NCBI GenBank assembly: GCA_963753135.1
Contig: CAVWBA010000022.1
Location: 1 to 64,000 of the forward strand
Direction of reading: 5' to 3'
From: Roseiarcus sp963753135
GTDB taxonomy: Bacteria; Pseudomonadota; Alphaproteobacteria; Rhizobiales; Beijerinckiaceae
Length of the DNA: 64,000 nucleotides
Shown here: positions 47,561 to 56,935 of the stretch, piece by piece
Position numbering within the stretch: position 1 is the stretch's first letter
Layout of the letters: every line of letters starts with the position of its first letter
Program-made: the position numbers and the translations under genes
The notes under the pieces: generated by a model
Databases searched by the model: none
What the model saw: only the letters and a program-made list of their open reading frames with translations
What the model was told of the DNA's origin: nothing

Positions 47561-47914
47561 ATGGGTGAGAAGAACAGGGCAGGGGCGAGGTTCACGCTGG
47601 CTGAACTCGCGCAAACGATCGACGAGCGCGCCGATGCGAGCGCGGAGACCTCCTATACCCGCAGCCTGCTAGATAGAGGCGCAGCCCATTGCGCCCGCAA
47701 ATTCGGCGAGGAAGCCATCGAACTGGCGATCGCCGCTGCGGCGCTGGATGAGAGCGCCGTGCGCGCCGAGGCGGCGGATGTGCTCTACCACCTGCTCGTC
47801 GTGCTCCGCGCGCGAGGCGTCGCGCTGTCGTCGGTCATGGACGAATTGGGCAAACGGTCTGCGCAAAGCGGGGTTGAGGAAAAGGCGTCGCGCACGAAAG
47901 GCGCCGAGAAATAG
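47561..47914 (+). CDS. hisE: Phosphoribosyl-ATP pyrophosphatase
   Basis: A complete 117-residue HisE, the second step of histidine synthesis. It has the all-alpha MazG-like core: TSYTRSLLDRGAAHCARKFG, EEAIELAIAAAALDE, AADVLYHLLVVLRARGVAL and a short hydrophilic tail. I choose ATG 47561 with GGGAGATAAGGG upstream; the open frame to the left is tRNA-flanking sequence. Its position before coaA is the standard alphaproteobacterial order, but the preceding hisHAF genes are not here. Confidence 0.9.
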   Translation: MGEKNRAGARFTLAELAQTIDERADASAETSYTRSLLDRGAAHCARKFGEEAIELAIAAAALDESAVRAEAADVLYHLLVVLRARGVALSSVMDELGKRSAQSGVEEKASRTKGAEK

Positions 47915-47952
47915 ATCCGGTCGAGCTCGCTGGCTCGAGTGAGGGAGTTCGG

Positions 47953-48910
47953 ATGAATCGCGTGGGGCTGCAATCGCTCGAGTTCTCCGTTCCGCCGCTT
48001 CACTCGCGACGAATGGGCCCAACTGCGCGCGGACACGCAGCTCACGTTGACGATCGACGACCTGCGCAAATTGCAGTCGACCCACGATCCGATATCGCTC
48101 GACGAAGTGGTCGCCATCTATCTGCCGCTGTCGCGGCTATTGGCGCTTTACGTTGCGGCGACGCAGGGCCTGTTCAAGGCGACGCAGCGCTTTCTCGGCG
48201 CCGACGACGGGAAGGTTCCCTACATTATCGGCATTGCAGGGTCGGTCGCTGCCGGCAAGTCGACGACGGCAAGGGTGCTGCAGGCATTGCTGACGCGCTG
48301 GCCGAACACGCCCAAGGTGCAGCTCGTCACCACCGACGGCTTTTTGCGTCCGAATGCCGAACTGATCCGCCTGGGCATCATGGACCGCAAGGGTTTTCCC
48401 GAGAGCTACGACGGAACGGCGGTGCTGCGCTTCCTGTCCGCCGTCAAAGCGGGACAGCATAATGTCGCCGCTCCAGTCTATTCGCACATCACCTACGATA
48501 TCGTGAAAGGCGAATCGATCATCGTCGACCGGCCGGACATTCTCATCTTCGAGGGCATCAACGTCCTGCTGCCCAACCGCCTGCCCCGGGACGGCAAGGA
48601 GATTCCGTTCGTCTCCGACTTTTTCGATTTCTCGATCTTCCTGGACGCCGACGATACGTTGCTCGAGCAATGGTACATCGAGCGCTTCATGGGCCTGCGG
48701 AACACGGCGTTCCGTGACCCGCGCAGCTATTTCCGTCAATACGCCGACCTTAACGACACGGAAGCCGAAGCGACGGCGCGCTCGATCTGGCGGCGCATCA
48801 ATCTTGTTAACTTGCACGAGAATATTCTCCCGACCCGGCCGCGCGCTGATTTGCTGCTGACGAAGGGCGCAAGTCACCGCATCGAAGAGGTGGCGCTGAG
48901 AAAGCTGTGA
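47953..48910 (+). CDS. coaA: Pantothenate kinase, type I (frameshifted near start)
   Basis: ATP-dependent phosphorylation of pantothenate, the first step of CoA synthesis. The P-loop is IIGIAGSVAAGKSTTARVLQ. Other landmarks are LVTTDGFLRPN, FPESYDGTAVLRFLSAVK, APVYSHITYDIVKGESIIVD, LIFEGINVLLP and RRINLVNLHENILPTRPRAD. The true start is ATG 47953 (MNRVGLQSLEFS) with GAGGGAG upstream. An indel near 47990 then leads to FRRFTRDEWAQLRADTQLTL in the main frame. About 318 residues when joined. Confidence 0.92.
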
Positions 48911-49911
48911 GCCTTACCCGACGATTTGCGCTGACTGCCTGCGGGTGCTTTCTCGGCCTGTTCATGGCTTCTGGCGCCGAGGCCGAGCCGCCCGCGGCCT
49001 GCCACGGCTCGGATCTCAGCCAAGTCGAAGGGCTCGCCGCAGCCGAGGCGGCCCGCGCGGATGACCTCGTCAACGGCGACGGGTTGCTCTGGCGCATCGA
49101 GAGGCCGGGGCTTGCGCCCTCTTTTCTCTTCGGCACCATTCATTCGACCGACAAATCCGCGCTCGAAGTCGCACGTCGCGCCGCGCAATTGATCAACGGC
49201 TCCAAGGTCGTGGCGACCGAACTTGGCGGACCCATCGATACGATTGAACGGGCCAACATCACAGCGGCGACGCTGGCAAAGGCGCTCGATCGCGATCATG
49301 ACACGTTCGAGGGCGTCGCTTCCGCAGAGGACCGCGCGCAAATCGAGAAGCTCATTGCGGGTCTCGGATATCCGAAGGAATTCGCACACCACTTGAAGCC
49401 GTGGTTTCTCGCCATTCTGACTGCGATTCCGCTCTGTGAAGCGGAGCGGGAGGCGCAGGATCTCCCCGAAGTCGATCAGTTTCTCGCCCAGACGGCCAAG
49501 GACTTGGGCGTGAAGGTCATTGGACTCGAAACGCCAGAAGAGCAGCTCGACGCGATTTCCGCCCTGCGCCCTGAAATCGCAACGACGCTGCTGGCGCTAG
49601 CCGCGCGAAACCCGAGTCTGAATAATGACCTGTACGCAACGATGCTCAGGCTCTATCGCGAGAGCAGGCCGGCTGAAATTTTGCCTATCGCCGACGCCCT
49701 TGGAGGAATGAGCGAGGGGGAGCGCGCGGCGCAGGACGAATTCATGCGCGATCTGCTGCAAGGCCGAAACGCAACCATGGCTAGGCGCGCCGCGCCGGTT
49801 CTTGCTTCCGGCGGCGCGTTCATCGCCGTTGGCGCGCTACATCTCGCAGGCAAGACGGGTCTCATCGAACGGTTCCGCGCCGACGGCTATACGGTGGACA
49901 AAGTCTGGTAG
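48907..49911 (+). CDS. TraB/GumN-family secreted protein
   Basis: A complete 334-residue protein of the TraB/GumN fold. A signal peptide (SLTRRFALTACGCFLGLFMA) is followed by the hallmark FLFGTIHSTDKSALEV and the C-terminal FIAVGALHLAGKTGLIERF with the conserved Gly-His. The family is related to Tiki metalloproteases, and the conserved His in GTIH and GALH fits a metal site. The GTG start at 48907 overlaps the coaA stop, so the two are coupled in translation though not obviously in function. Confidence 0.86.
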   Translation: MSLTRRFALTACGCFLGLFMASGAEAEPPAACHGSDLSQVEGLAAAEAARADDLVNGDGLLWRIERPGLAPSFLFGTIHSTDKSALEVARRAAQLINGSKVVATELGGPIDTIERANITAATLAKALDRDHDTFEGVASAEDRAQIEKLIAGLGYPKEFAHHLKPWFLAILTAIPLCEAEREAQDLPEVDQFLAQTAKDLGVKVIGLETPEEQLDAISALRPEIATTLLALAARNPSLNNDLYATMLRLYRESRPAEILPIADALGGMSEGERAAQDEFMRDLLQGRNATMARRAAPVLASGGAFIAVGALHLAGKTGLIERFRADGYTVDKVW

Positions 49912-50045
49912 GAGGCGAGGACGACCTCGTGCCTCAAGGCGCCGCGAAGCGGCCTCGAAAGCCTGCCTTGAGCTCGTTCAAAGGGGACGCTCTAGGAAGC
50001 GCCAACGAGGCTGGGTTGGAGGCTTATGACAAAGGCGCGGTGACC

Positions 50046-50522
50046 CTATTTCTTGGCCGATTCTGGCGCTTCCTTCGCGTCGACCAGACGCATGCGCCAT
50101 CCCTCGGCGTCGCGCTGATAGATTGCAACGATCCGGCCCTTGACTTCGCGGACACCGCCATTCGCTTGCGGCGCGTCGACGGAGAATTGGGCAATGCCGT
50201 AGCCACCATCGCCCTGGACGTGGACTTCGACGACTTTGATGGCATGGCCCCGGGCGCCGGAGGCAAAGCGCTCCATATAGTAGGTTTTGAGCGCTTCCTG
50301 GCCGCGCACCATGGCGCCCGAGGGTGAAAGCAGCACGCCGTCCGTGGCGTAGAGCGCCGCCATTCCGGCAGGGTTCTTGTCGTTGTAATTGGCGTCGTAT
50401 TGCCGTCCAAGCTCGGTCGCCGCCTGCATCAACTCCGACTGAGTGACGTCCGCCGCAAGCGAAGGGGCTGCGTTCGCACCGATTAGCAGGGCCAACAGGG
50501 AATGCGCATAAAGCCTCTTCAT
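50046..50522 (-). CDS. Secreted SnoaL-like/NTF2-family protein
   Basis: A 158-residue exported protein. The signal peptide is MKRLYAHSLLALLIGANAAP. The cone-shaped NTF2-like fold is indicated by YDANYNDKNPAGMAALYATD, GVLLSPSGAMVRGQEALKTY and VKGRIVAIYQRDAEGWRMRL. Families of this fold include ketosteroid isomerase-like and DUF4440 proteins, often without known activity. I use ATG 50522, where the signal peptide begins; the open frame runs 29 codons further upstream without a ribosome site. Confidence 0.82.
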   Translation of the reverse strand: MKRLYAHSLLALLIGANAAPSLAADVTQSELMQAATELGRQYDANYNDKNPAGMAALYATDGVLLSPSGAMVRGQEALKTYYMERFASGARGHAIKVVEVHVQGDGGYGIAQFSVDAPQANGGVREVKGRIVAIYQRDAEGWRMRLVDAKEAPESAKK

Positions 50523-50824
50523 CTCGGCCACGTCCTCAATCCTGGCTGGCGAAAATCTTCCAAACGCTAGCCCACACAGAAGCGATGTAACGACGGCGTT
50601 GTCGCACACAGCGCTTCAGAACAGCAACGCTACTATCTTCCCGCCAAGCAGTCCTAAGCCCGCACGTCAGAATAGCCGGGTCGGCATCCAGCAATCGAAA
50701 CATACGTTGGCGGAGGCCGAAGCTCCAGGCAGCTCTCCATGGCGTCGAGGCCTAGCCGCCATCTGTCGATACGACCTTGCGGTGAGGGGATTGCTGCCAC
50801 CGAATCCGCGACCCGAACCCTCGC
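50523..50824. other. Intergenic, no feature seen
   Basis: About 300 bases between two minus-strand genes. I see no gene, repeat or strong hairpin. Confidence 0.45.
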
Positions 50825-51289
50825 CTATTCGGTCCCCGTGACATTGCCGACCAGCCGTAGCGATTGCATCCACATTTCGATCTCGCCGGTTCCGTGAAAG
50901 GAGCCTACGCGCATGACTCCATTGATCGGGTGCTTGCCGGGTTTGGTCGCATGAAGGGGGATCTCGAAGACCAAGGAGTCTTCCTCCGGCGTCGCCGGCA
51001 CCATCTTGCTTTCGAAGGCGACCCCATCGTCGAGCGAAGACAACGAGATCACCCGATTATTGTAGTGTCTGAGAATTTTATAGCCGTCGCGGATCTTGAG
51101 GGTTGCACGCAGGACAGCGGGCTCGCCAACCTTGGCCGTGACATCGCTCACTTCGATGACATAGGCAGGCGATGTCGCCGCGACGCCGAAGTCGTCGTCC
51201 GCGCAGGCGGGGCCGGCGGCGCCCGCGGCGAGAGAGGCGAAAACCAAACCGGAAAACGCTGAAGTCAGGGGAGCTCGGGTACGAAACAT
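50825..51289 (-). CDS. Small secreted protein at the end of the PQQ dehydrogenase locus
   Basis: A complete 154-residue exported protein. The signal peptide is FSGLVFASLAAGAAGPACAD. The mature part is beta-rich (YVIEVSDVTAKVGEPAVLRA, GYKILRHYNNRVISLSSLDD, EDSLVFEIPLHATKPGKHPI) and resembles an immunoglobulin-like or cupredoxin-like sandwich without a visible metal site. It has no heme motif (CxxCH), so it is not a cytochrome. It lies 111 bases after the PQQ dehydrogenase on the same strand, suggesting a chaperone or docking role, which is inference. Confidence 0.7.
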   Translation of the reverse strand: MFRTRAPLTSAFSGLVFASLAAGAAGPACADDDFGVAATSPAYVIEVSDVTAKVGEPAVLRATLKIRDGYKILRHYNNRVISLSSLDDGVAFESKMVPATPEEDSLVFEIPLHATKPGKHPINGVMRVGSFHGTGEIEMWMQSLRLVGNVTGTE

Positions 51290-51400
51290 GAAGATATTTC
51301 CAAGGAACTACATGCCGACGTTTGGCAAAAGCGGACATTTGGCGAAAGCGCCAGCCGTCGCATTTGACGGCTGGCTTGTTGCGGCGATGCCGTCCGCCGT

Positions 51401-53119
51401 TTACTTCTGAACGGCGAACACCCAGACCATGCCGCCTTGCGGCACGTCTGGGTTCCAACCAACCAGATCGGCCATCAAGCTCTGGTTGAACGCAGCATCG
51501 ACGCCCCAACCCGACTCCACTGCGATATATTGCACGCCGTTGACTTCAAACGACGACGGCGGCGCAATGATGCCGGAGTTGGTCTTGAAGTGCCACAACT
51601 CCTCACCCGACTTGGCGTCGTAAGCGCGGAACATGCGGTCGTTGGTGCCGCCGGCGAATACCAAACCGCCGGCAGTGCTGAGCGTCGAGCCCCAGTTCAG
51701 CGAGTTCGCGTACGTATCCTTCCATAAACGCTTGCCGGTGTTCACGTCGTAGGCTTGCAGCGCGCCGTAGAAACCCGGCTTGGTATCGACCGAGTAGCCC
51801 AGATCGGGAACCGCCACCCCGGTCCACCACTGGCCAGGAACGCGCTCCTCGACCTTGCCTTCAAACTTGTTGCAGTGATTTTCGTTGGTCGGGATGAAGG
51901 CAACGCCCATCTTCGGATTGTAGGACTCGAACGGCCAGTCTTTGCCGCCCCACAGTCCGGGGCAGAATTGAGCCACCTTGCCGGTGGCCGGCTTGTGGTC
52001 CATGTCGACGTCGGGGCGGCCGGTCTTCGGATCAATGCTCTTGAACACGTTCTGCGGAACGTAGCCTTCGGAGTCGAGGTAGGAGATGCTGCCGTCGTCG
52101 CCACGCTTCAGCCAGTACAGGTAGCCGTTGCGCTGCGGCGAGAAGAGTCCCTGGATTTCGCCGCCCTTGTTGAAGTTGACCAGCATCGGCGCATTCATCG
52201 CGTCCCAGTCCCAGGATTCGTTCTGGTGATACTGGAAGTGCCCCTTGATTTTGCCGGTGTCGCCATCCAGTGCGAGCGTCGAGCCTGTATATAGATTGTC
52301 GCCCGGACGCTGATCGCCGAACCAGGGCGAACCGTTGCCGACGCCCCAATAGATGAGGTTGTTCTTCGGGTCGTAATTGCCGGTCATCCACATGGCGCCG
52401 CCGCCGGTCTTCCAGGTGTCCGCCTTCTGCCAGGTCTCGCTGCCCGGCTCGCCTGGCGCCGGAATGGAGTAGGTCCTCCATGCCTCCTTGCCGGTTTCGG
52501 CGTCGAACGCCGCGACATAACCGCGGATGCCAAACTCGCCGCCCGAGACGCCGACGATCACTTTACCCTTTACGACCAAGGGGGCCATGGTCAGGTAATA
52601 GCCTTGCTTATAGTCGTCGACCTTGGTTTCCCAGTCGACCTTGCCGGTCTTGGCGTCCAAAGCCGTCAACGTCGCGTCGAGCCCTGGCAGGAACACCTTG
52701 TCGCCATAGAGCGCTACCCCGCGGCTGGTGTTATGCAGCGCGGCGAAGCCCGCCGGATTCTTGTGCTTATAGCGCCACAAGAACTCGCCAGACGCGGCGT
52801 CAAGCGCCATCACCTGGCTGTAAGGCGTGGCCACAAACATCATGCCGTTGTTGACGATCGGAGGCGCCTCATGGCCGGAATCGACGTCAGTCGACACGGC
52901 CCACACTGGAACGAGATTCTTGACGTTTGATAGATTGATCTGATCGAGCGGGCTGTAGCTCCAGCCGGCGTAATTGCCGCGCGTCATGAGCCAGTTCTCA
53001 GGCTCAGGATTCGCAAGTCGTGCGTCGGTGACAGGCGTGTAGTCTGCGGCGTAAGCAACGCCTAAGACGCTCGCCGTCATCAATGCCGCCAAGCTGGCGC
53101 CTAAACATAGCTTCTTCAT
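51401..53119 (-). CDS. PQQ-dependent alcohol dehydrogenase with lanthanide-type DxD site
   Basis: A complete 572-residue periplasmic quinoprotein of the methanol/ethanol dehydrogenase family. A Sec signal (CLGASLAALMTASVLGVAYA) is followed by an eight-bladed propeller. By alignment to MxaF/XoxF the metal ligands are Glu195 (SGGEFGIRGY), Asn262 (YWGVGNGSPW) and Asp304 (SWDWDAMN). Asp306 two residues on is the extra acid that marks lanthanide-dependent enzymes. The vicinal Cys-Cys next to PQQ in most relatives is absent: the region reads FAALHNTSRGVALYG. There is no C-terminal cytochrome domain. It lies in a Rieske/molybdenum hydroxylase locus, and no mxaG or xoxG cytochrome is adjacent. Substrate and metal preference are inferred. 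Confidence 0.88.
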   Translation of the reverse strand: MKKLCLGASLAALMTASVLGVAYAADYTPVTDARLANPEPENWLMTRGNYAGWSYSPLDQINLSNVKNLVPVWAVSTDVDSGHEAPPIVNNGMMFVATPYSQVMALDAASGEFLWRYKHKNPAGFAALHNTSRGVALYGDKVFLPGLDATLTALDAKTGKVDWETKVDDYKQGYYLTMAPLVVKGKVIVGVSGGEFGIRGYVAAFDAETGKEAWRTYSIPAPGEPGSETWQKADTWKTGGGAMWMTGNYDPKNNLIYWGVGNGSPWFGDQRPGDNLYTGSTLALDGDTGKIKGHFQYHQNESWDWDAMNAPMLVNFNKGGEIQGLFSPQRNGYLYWLKRGDDGSISYLDSEGYVPQNVFKSIDPKTGRPDVDMDHKPATGKVAQFCPGLWGGKDWPFESYNPKMGVAFIPTNENHCNKFEGKVEERVPGQWWTGVAVPDLGYSVDTKPGFYGALQAYDVNTGKRLWKDTYANSLNWGSTLSTAGGLVFAGGTNDRMFRAYDAKSGEELWHFKTNSGIIAPPSSFEVNGVQYIAVESGWGVDAAFNQSLMADLVGWNPDVPQGGMVWVFAVQK

Positions 53120-53190
53120 GCTTTCCTCCCTAATTAAGGCCGTCCCTTTTGGGATCGCGCCGCCCAGCGGGCCCTATCTCGCCCGAACCA

Positions 53191-53779
53191 TCAATCTGTT
53201 TGCCGACCGATCGGACCGTCAAATCCGCCTGCGACGATCAGAAGGCCGTTCTCGCTTTTCAGCGGCAGGCCTGCGAGCGGCATGGGCGCGGGCCCGAAGA
53301 TCACCTTGGCGCTGTTCCTGGGATCGTAGGTGGAGCCATGGCATGAGCAGACCATGGCTTTTTTTTCGCTCGACCACTGAACCACCGGACACGCTTGATG
53401 AGTGCATATGGCCGAATAGGCGACAACGCCTTCGGCCGCGAGCTTGCGCGTCTGCTCGTCAAGACCGTCGTCGCCGACGCGGACCAAGAGCACCAGATTG
53501 AGCGGCGTGCCGTCGCGCACAAGCCCTTTTGGGTCGGCTGGATAGGCCTGCAATTGCTCGCCGCCGAGTTCCAAATCCTCGACTTCGAGCGGGCTGGTCC
53601 TTCCTGGGACCGGTGAGAAAAACGAGATGATCGCCCGGCTGCGGCCCTTTTGCTGTCTCGTCTGGTTGATCGTCCGCGCGTGCTGGGATGTTCAACAAAG
53701 GATAGAGCGCGACCGCGGCGCCAAACATCGCCTGGCGCCGGCACAATTGCAGGCCGCCAAACTCACCACCGTCGGCCAC
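53191..53779 (-). CDS. Rieske 2Fe-2S protein (exported; one frameshift)
   Basis: About 195 residues. A twin-arginine-like leader (CRRQAMFGAAVALYPLLNIP) starts at GTG 53779 behind GGGAGGGACGCGA. It is followed by PGDHLVFLTG and, after an indel near 53600 (CCCG for CCG restores PLEVEDLELGG), the Rieske domain: YSAICTHQACPV and MVCSCHGSTYDPRNSAKVIF, with the two Cys/His pairs and the Pro-rich ending GPAPMPLAGLPLK. It resembles arsenite-oxidase or cytochrome bc-type Rieske proteins. No bc1 or arsenite oxidase genes are present. Its place between a molybdenum hydroxylase and a PQQ dehydrogenase suggests it carries their electrons. Confidence 0.85.
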
Positions 53780-53961
53780 TCGCGTCCCTCCCTTAAGCTT
53801 ACTCGTAGACTACGCGATCGTGATTGTCGAGACGTTGTGGCCTTGTTGTCAAGAGATGAAATGGGCTCTCACGAGCGCATCCCATTGGACGCGACGCCGC
53901 CACATACGCTGGGCGATAATGCGGGCCGGAAGCAAGTCCAGGCCCGCCTCTTGGCGCACCC

Positions 53962-56322
53962 TTAGGCCTTGCCCGACAATTGTCCGCCGAGCGGCAAGGA
54001 GCGGATGCGTTTGCCGCTCGCGGCAAAGATCGCATTCATCAGCGCCGGCGCGACCGGCGGCACTCCGGGTTCGCCGACGCCGCCCATGTGCATGTCGTAG
54101 CCGTGCGGCACGATATAGACATGGGTCTCGCGCGGCGCGTCGCCGATGCGCAACACAAAGTAGTCGTCAAGATTGCTCTGCTGAACCCGGCCGCCTTTGA
54201 AGGAGATCTCGTTCAGCAGGCCGACGCCCAGCCCCATGACGACCGCTCCCTCAAACTGAGAGCGAACGCGATCCGGGTTCACGATCGGACCGCAATCAAC
54301 GGCGATGTCGACCCGCGGCACTGTGACGTTGCCCTTCTCGTCAACCGCAGCCTCGATCACAGCAGCTACATAGCTCACAAAGCTGCGATGGACAGCAAGA
54401 CCCAGGCCATGACCTTTCGGCACGTCGCGCTTGCCCCAACCCGCCTTCTCCGTGACCAGCTCGACAACGTTGCGCAGCCGGCCGGTGTCGATCGGATAGA
54501 CCTCCGGATTCTCGCCATAGTCCCAGAAGTCCTTCACCTTCTGCGGCACGTCGAGAATGCGCGGTGGTCCGATCAGATCGAGCAGGAACGCCTTCTGATC
54601 CTTGCCCGCCGCAGACGCAAGTTCGGCGGCGAAGGACTGAACGGCGAACCCATGCGGGACGTTCGAGACGGAGCGCCACCAGCCGATCTTGGTGTGCGCT
54701 TCAGCCTCGCCATTCTCGATGCTGATGTTCTTGACGTCAAAAGGCATGTCGACGAGGCCCATGCCCTGCTCGAGCGGCATCTCGTGCTTGGGATCGGGGG
54801 CGAAGAGCGAAAGGATCGTCGGCGCGACGCTGTTATGGCGCCACGCGACCACCTTGCCGTCCTTGTCGAGCCCCGCCTGGATGCGTTCGAGCGACACCGT
54901 ATGGAAGAAATCGTTGTGGATGTCGTCCTCGCGAGTCCACACCACCTTCACCGGCGCTCCGCCGACCGCCTTCGAGCACAGAGCCGCCTCGACCGCGAAA
55001 TCCGGCTTCGACTTGCGGCCGAAGCCTCCGCCCAAGAGAGTCACGTTGACGGTGACATTTTCGGGTGGCAGGCTCAGATACGAAGCGACCATATCATGCG
55101 CGGCCTGCGGGCTTTGCACGCTGGTCCACACTTCCGCCTTGCCGTCGACGATCCGGCAGGTCGCGGACGGCGGCTCCATCGTCGCATGCGCGTTGTGGGG
55201 GATATAGTACTCGGCCTCGACTTTCTTGTCCGCGCTTGCGTAAGCCGCAGCGAAGTCGCCGTCGCTGCGCAGGACCTTGCCAGGCTGCCTCGCCGTCGCC
55301 TCCATCTGCGCGCGATAGGCTTGCGAGTCATAGGTCGCGTGCGGGCCGTCGTCCCAGGTGATCTTCAGCGCCTTGCGGCCCTGAATCGCAGCCCAGGTGT
55401 TGTCGGCGATCACCGCGATTCCCCCCGACGGCTGGAATTTCAGGGGGAAGGTGGGCGCGGGGATCTCGACGATCTGGATAACGCCCGGGACCTTTTTCGC
55501 GTCCGCAGCGTCGAAGCTGGCGACCTTGCCCCCCATCACCGCCGGGCGCGCAATGACGGCGTATTTCTGGCCCGGCAAGCGGACGTCCTGGCCATAAGTG
55601 GCGCGACCGGTCGTGATGTTGAAGCCGTCGACGATATTGGTCCCTTCCTTGCCGATGTAGCGGAACTGAGAAGGATCTTTAAGCGGCAGACTGACAGGCG
55701 TTGGCGTGTCCATCTTTTCCACGCTGACATTCGCCGGGACGCCCATCATGCTGGCGTCAGCGGCGAGTTCGCCATAGCCGAGCTTCTTTCCGGTCGACTT
55801 CTGAATGATCTCGTGGTTCTTCGCCTCCACGTCGGCGACATCCACGCCCCAGCGCTTGGCCGCGGCCGCCTCCAGCATCATGCGCGCCGCGGCTCCCACC
55901 TGACGCATCGGCATGAAGAAATGCCGGGTCGAACGAGAGCCGTCCGTATCCTGATTGCCGTACTTGACCTCGTTCCCGGTCGCCTGGGCGATCTTCACCT
56001 TCGCCCAATCCGCCTCCATTTCGTCAGCGACGATCAGGGGCATGCCGGTGCGCACGCCTTGTCCCATCTCAGAGCGATGGCAAACGATGGTGACAGTTCC
56101 GTCGGGCGCAACGGAGACGAAAGCCAAAGGATTGTTCACCGTGCCATGCGGCATGCCGTCTGCGCCCCATTTGGGGGCGGCGTCGGCCAGCGCCGGACGA
56201 GACGGCAGCACATGGACAGCCAGCACGAGGCCCGTCGTTGACAGGATGCCCTTGAGGACGCCGCGCCGACTGACATTCTCGATGCCAGATGTCGAGATGA
56301 TTTCGCGAATGTGCTTGGTCAT
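53962..56322 (-). CDS. Molybdopterin-binding subunit of an IorB-type aldehyde/N-heterocycle oxidoreductase
   Basis: A complete 786-residue xanthine-dehydrogenase-family large subunit of the IorB type. The Tat leader is VSRRGVLKGILSTTGLVLAV. It contains VTIVCHRSEMGQGVRTGMPL, AEYYIPHNAHATMEPPSATC, VTLLGGGFGRKSKPDFAVEA and the C-terminal MHMGGVGEPGVPPVAPALMN, with the active-site Glu in GVGEPGVPP. It would hydroxylate an aldehyde or N-heterocycle in the periplasm using a Mo-pterin cofactor. It is one base downstream of the 2Fe-2S subunit. A third, cytochrome-type subunit, found in many relatives, is missing. Confidence 0.9.
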   Translation of the reverse strand: MTKHIREIISTSGIENVSRRGVLKGILSTTGLVLAVHVLPSRPALADAAPKWGADGMPHGTVNNPLAFVSVAPDGTVTIVCHRSEMGQGVRTGMPLIVADEMEADWAKVKIAQATGNEVKYGNQDTDGSRSTRHFFMPMRQVGAAARMMLEAAAAKRWGVDVADVEAKNHEIIQKSTGKKLGYGELAADASMMGVPANVSVEKMDTPTPVSLPLKDPSQFRYIGKEGTNIVDGFNITTGRATYGQDVRLPGQKYAVIARPAVMGGKVASFDAADAKKVPGVIQIVEIPAPTFPLKFQPSGGIAVIADNTWAAIQGRKALKITWDDGPHATYDSQAYRAQMEATARQPGKVLRSDGDFAAAYASADKKVEAEYYIPHNAHATMEPPSATCRIVDGKAEVWTSVQSPQAAHDMVASYLSLPPENVTVNVTLLGGGFGRKSKPDFAVEAALCSKAVGGAPVKVVWTREDDIHNDFFHTVSLERIQAGLDKDGKVVAWRHNSVAPTILSLFAPDPKHEMPLEQGMGLVDMPFDVKNISIENGEAEAHTKIGWWRSVSNVPHGFAVQSFAAELASAAGKDQKAFLLDLIGPPRILDVPQKVKDFWDYGENPEVYPIDTGRLRNVVELVTEKAGWGKRDVPKGHGLGLAVHRSFVSYVAAVIEAAVDEKGNVTVPRVDIAVDCGPIVNPDRVRSQFEGAVVMGLGVGLLNEISFKGGRVQQSNLDDYFVLRIGDAPRETHVYIVPHGYDMHMGGVGEPGVPPVAPALMNAIFAASGKRIRSLPLGGQLSGKA

Positions 56323-56323
56323 G

Positions 56324-56773
56324 TCACGCTCCCGCAGCTTGCTTGATGGCGGCGCGAATGCGCTGGTAGGTTCCGCAGCGGCAAATGTTGCCGTACATCG
56401 TGTTGTCGATGTCGGCGTCCGCCGGGTGCGGCGTCTGCTTCAAAAGCGCGGCGGCCTGCATGATCTGGCCAGCCTGGCAATAGCCGCACTGGGGAACGTT
56501 GAGCGCGCGCCAGGCCTTTTGCACGGGGTGGTTCCCCTCGGGGTCCAGGCCTTCGATGGTGGTGATCGACTTGCCGTTCGCGTCGCTCATCGCCGTGACG
56601 CAAGATCGGGTGGCGTCGCCGTCGAGATGGATCGTACAGGCGCCGCAGGCGGCCACGCCGCAGCCGAACTTGGTGCCGGTGAGCCCAAGAATGTCGCGCA
56701 AATACCAGAGCACAGGCATCGACGGATCGCCGTCGAACGATTGCGCCTCTCCGTTCACGTGCAGAGTGATCAT
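56324..56773 (-). CDS. 2Fe-2S subunit of the IorAB-type oxidoreductase
   Basis: A complete 149-residue electron-transfer subunit. The plant-type cluster uses Cys38, 43, 46 and 58 (FGCGVAACGACTIHLDGDAT) and the second cluster Cys96, 99, 131 and 133 (PQCGYCQAGQ and NICRCGTYQRI). GGGAGGGAAGC precedes the ATG. It is the first gene of the operon and lies 3' of a perfect palindrome at 56912, a likely regulatory site. Confidence 0.93.
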   Translation of the reverse strand: MITLHVNGEAQSFDGDPSMPVLWYLRDILGLTGTKFGCGVAACGACTIHLDGDATRSCVTAMSDANGKSITTIEGLDPEGNHPVQKAWRALNVPQCGYCQAGQIMQAAALLKQTPHPADADIDNTMYGNICRCGTYQRIRAAIKQAAGA

Positions 56774-56911
56774 GCTTCCCTCCCAGTCGAAAGCGGCTGC
56801 AGTAGAGCCATGCCGGCCGGGTCAGAAGCGGGTCGCGCTTTCCCGGCATTAAAACAATTCCGACATTGGAGTGACTTTAAGTGACGATTGAAGAAGGCGC
56901 AATTGTAAATA

Positions 56912-56935
56912 CGATGTATTATTATAAATACATCG
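56912..56935. promoter_or_regulatory. Perfect 9-bp inverted repeat upstream of the iorAB-Rieske-PQQ locus
   Basis: CGATGTATT (56912-56920) and AATACATCG (56927-56935) are exact inverse copies around 6 bases, in an AT-rich promoter region. A second, shorter repeat (CTAAC/GTTAG, 56937-56952) lies beside it. A dimeric regulator could bind here. No regulator gene is adjacent to name it. Confidence 0.5.

Noticed and set aside
53980..56241. 753-residue plus-strand open frame opposite the molybdopterin subunit
   Set aside because: Shadow of the IorB-type gene, Arg/His-rich, no domain pattern.
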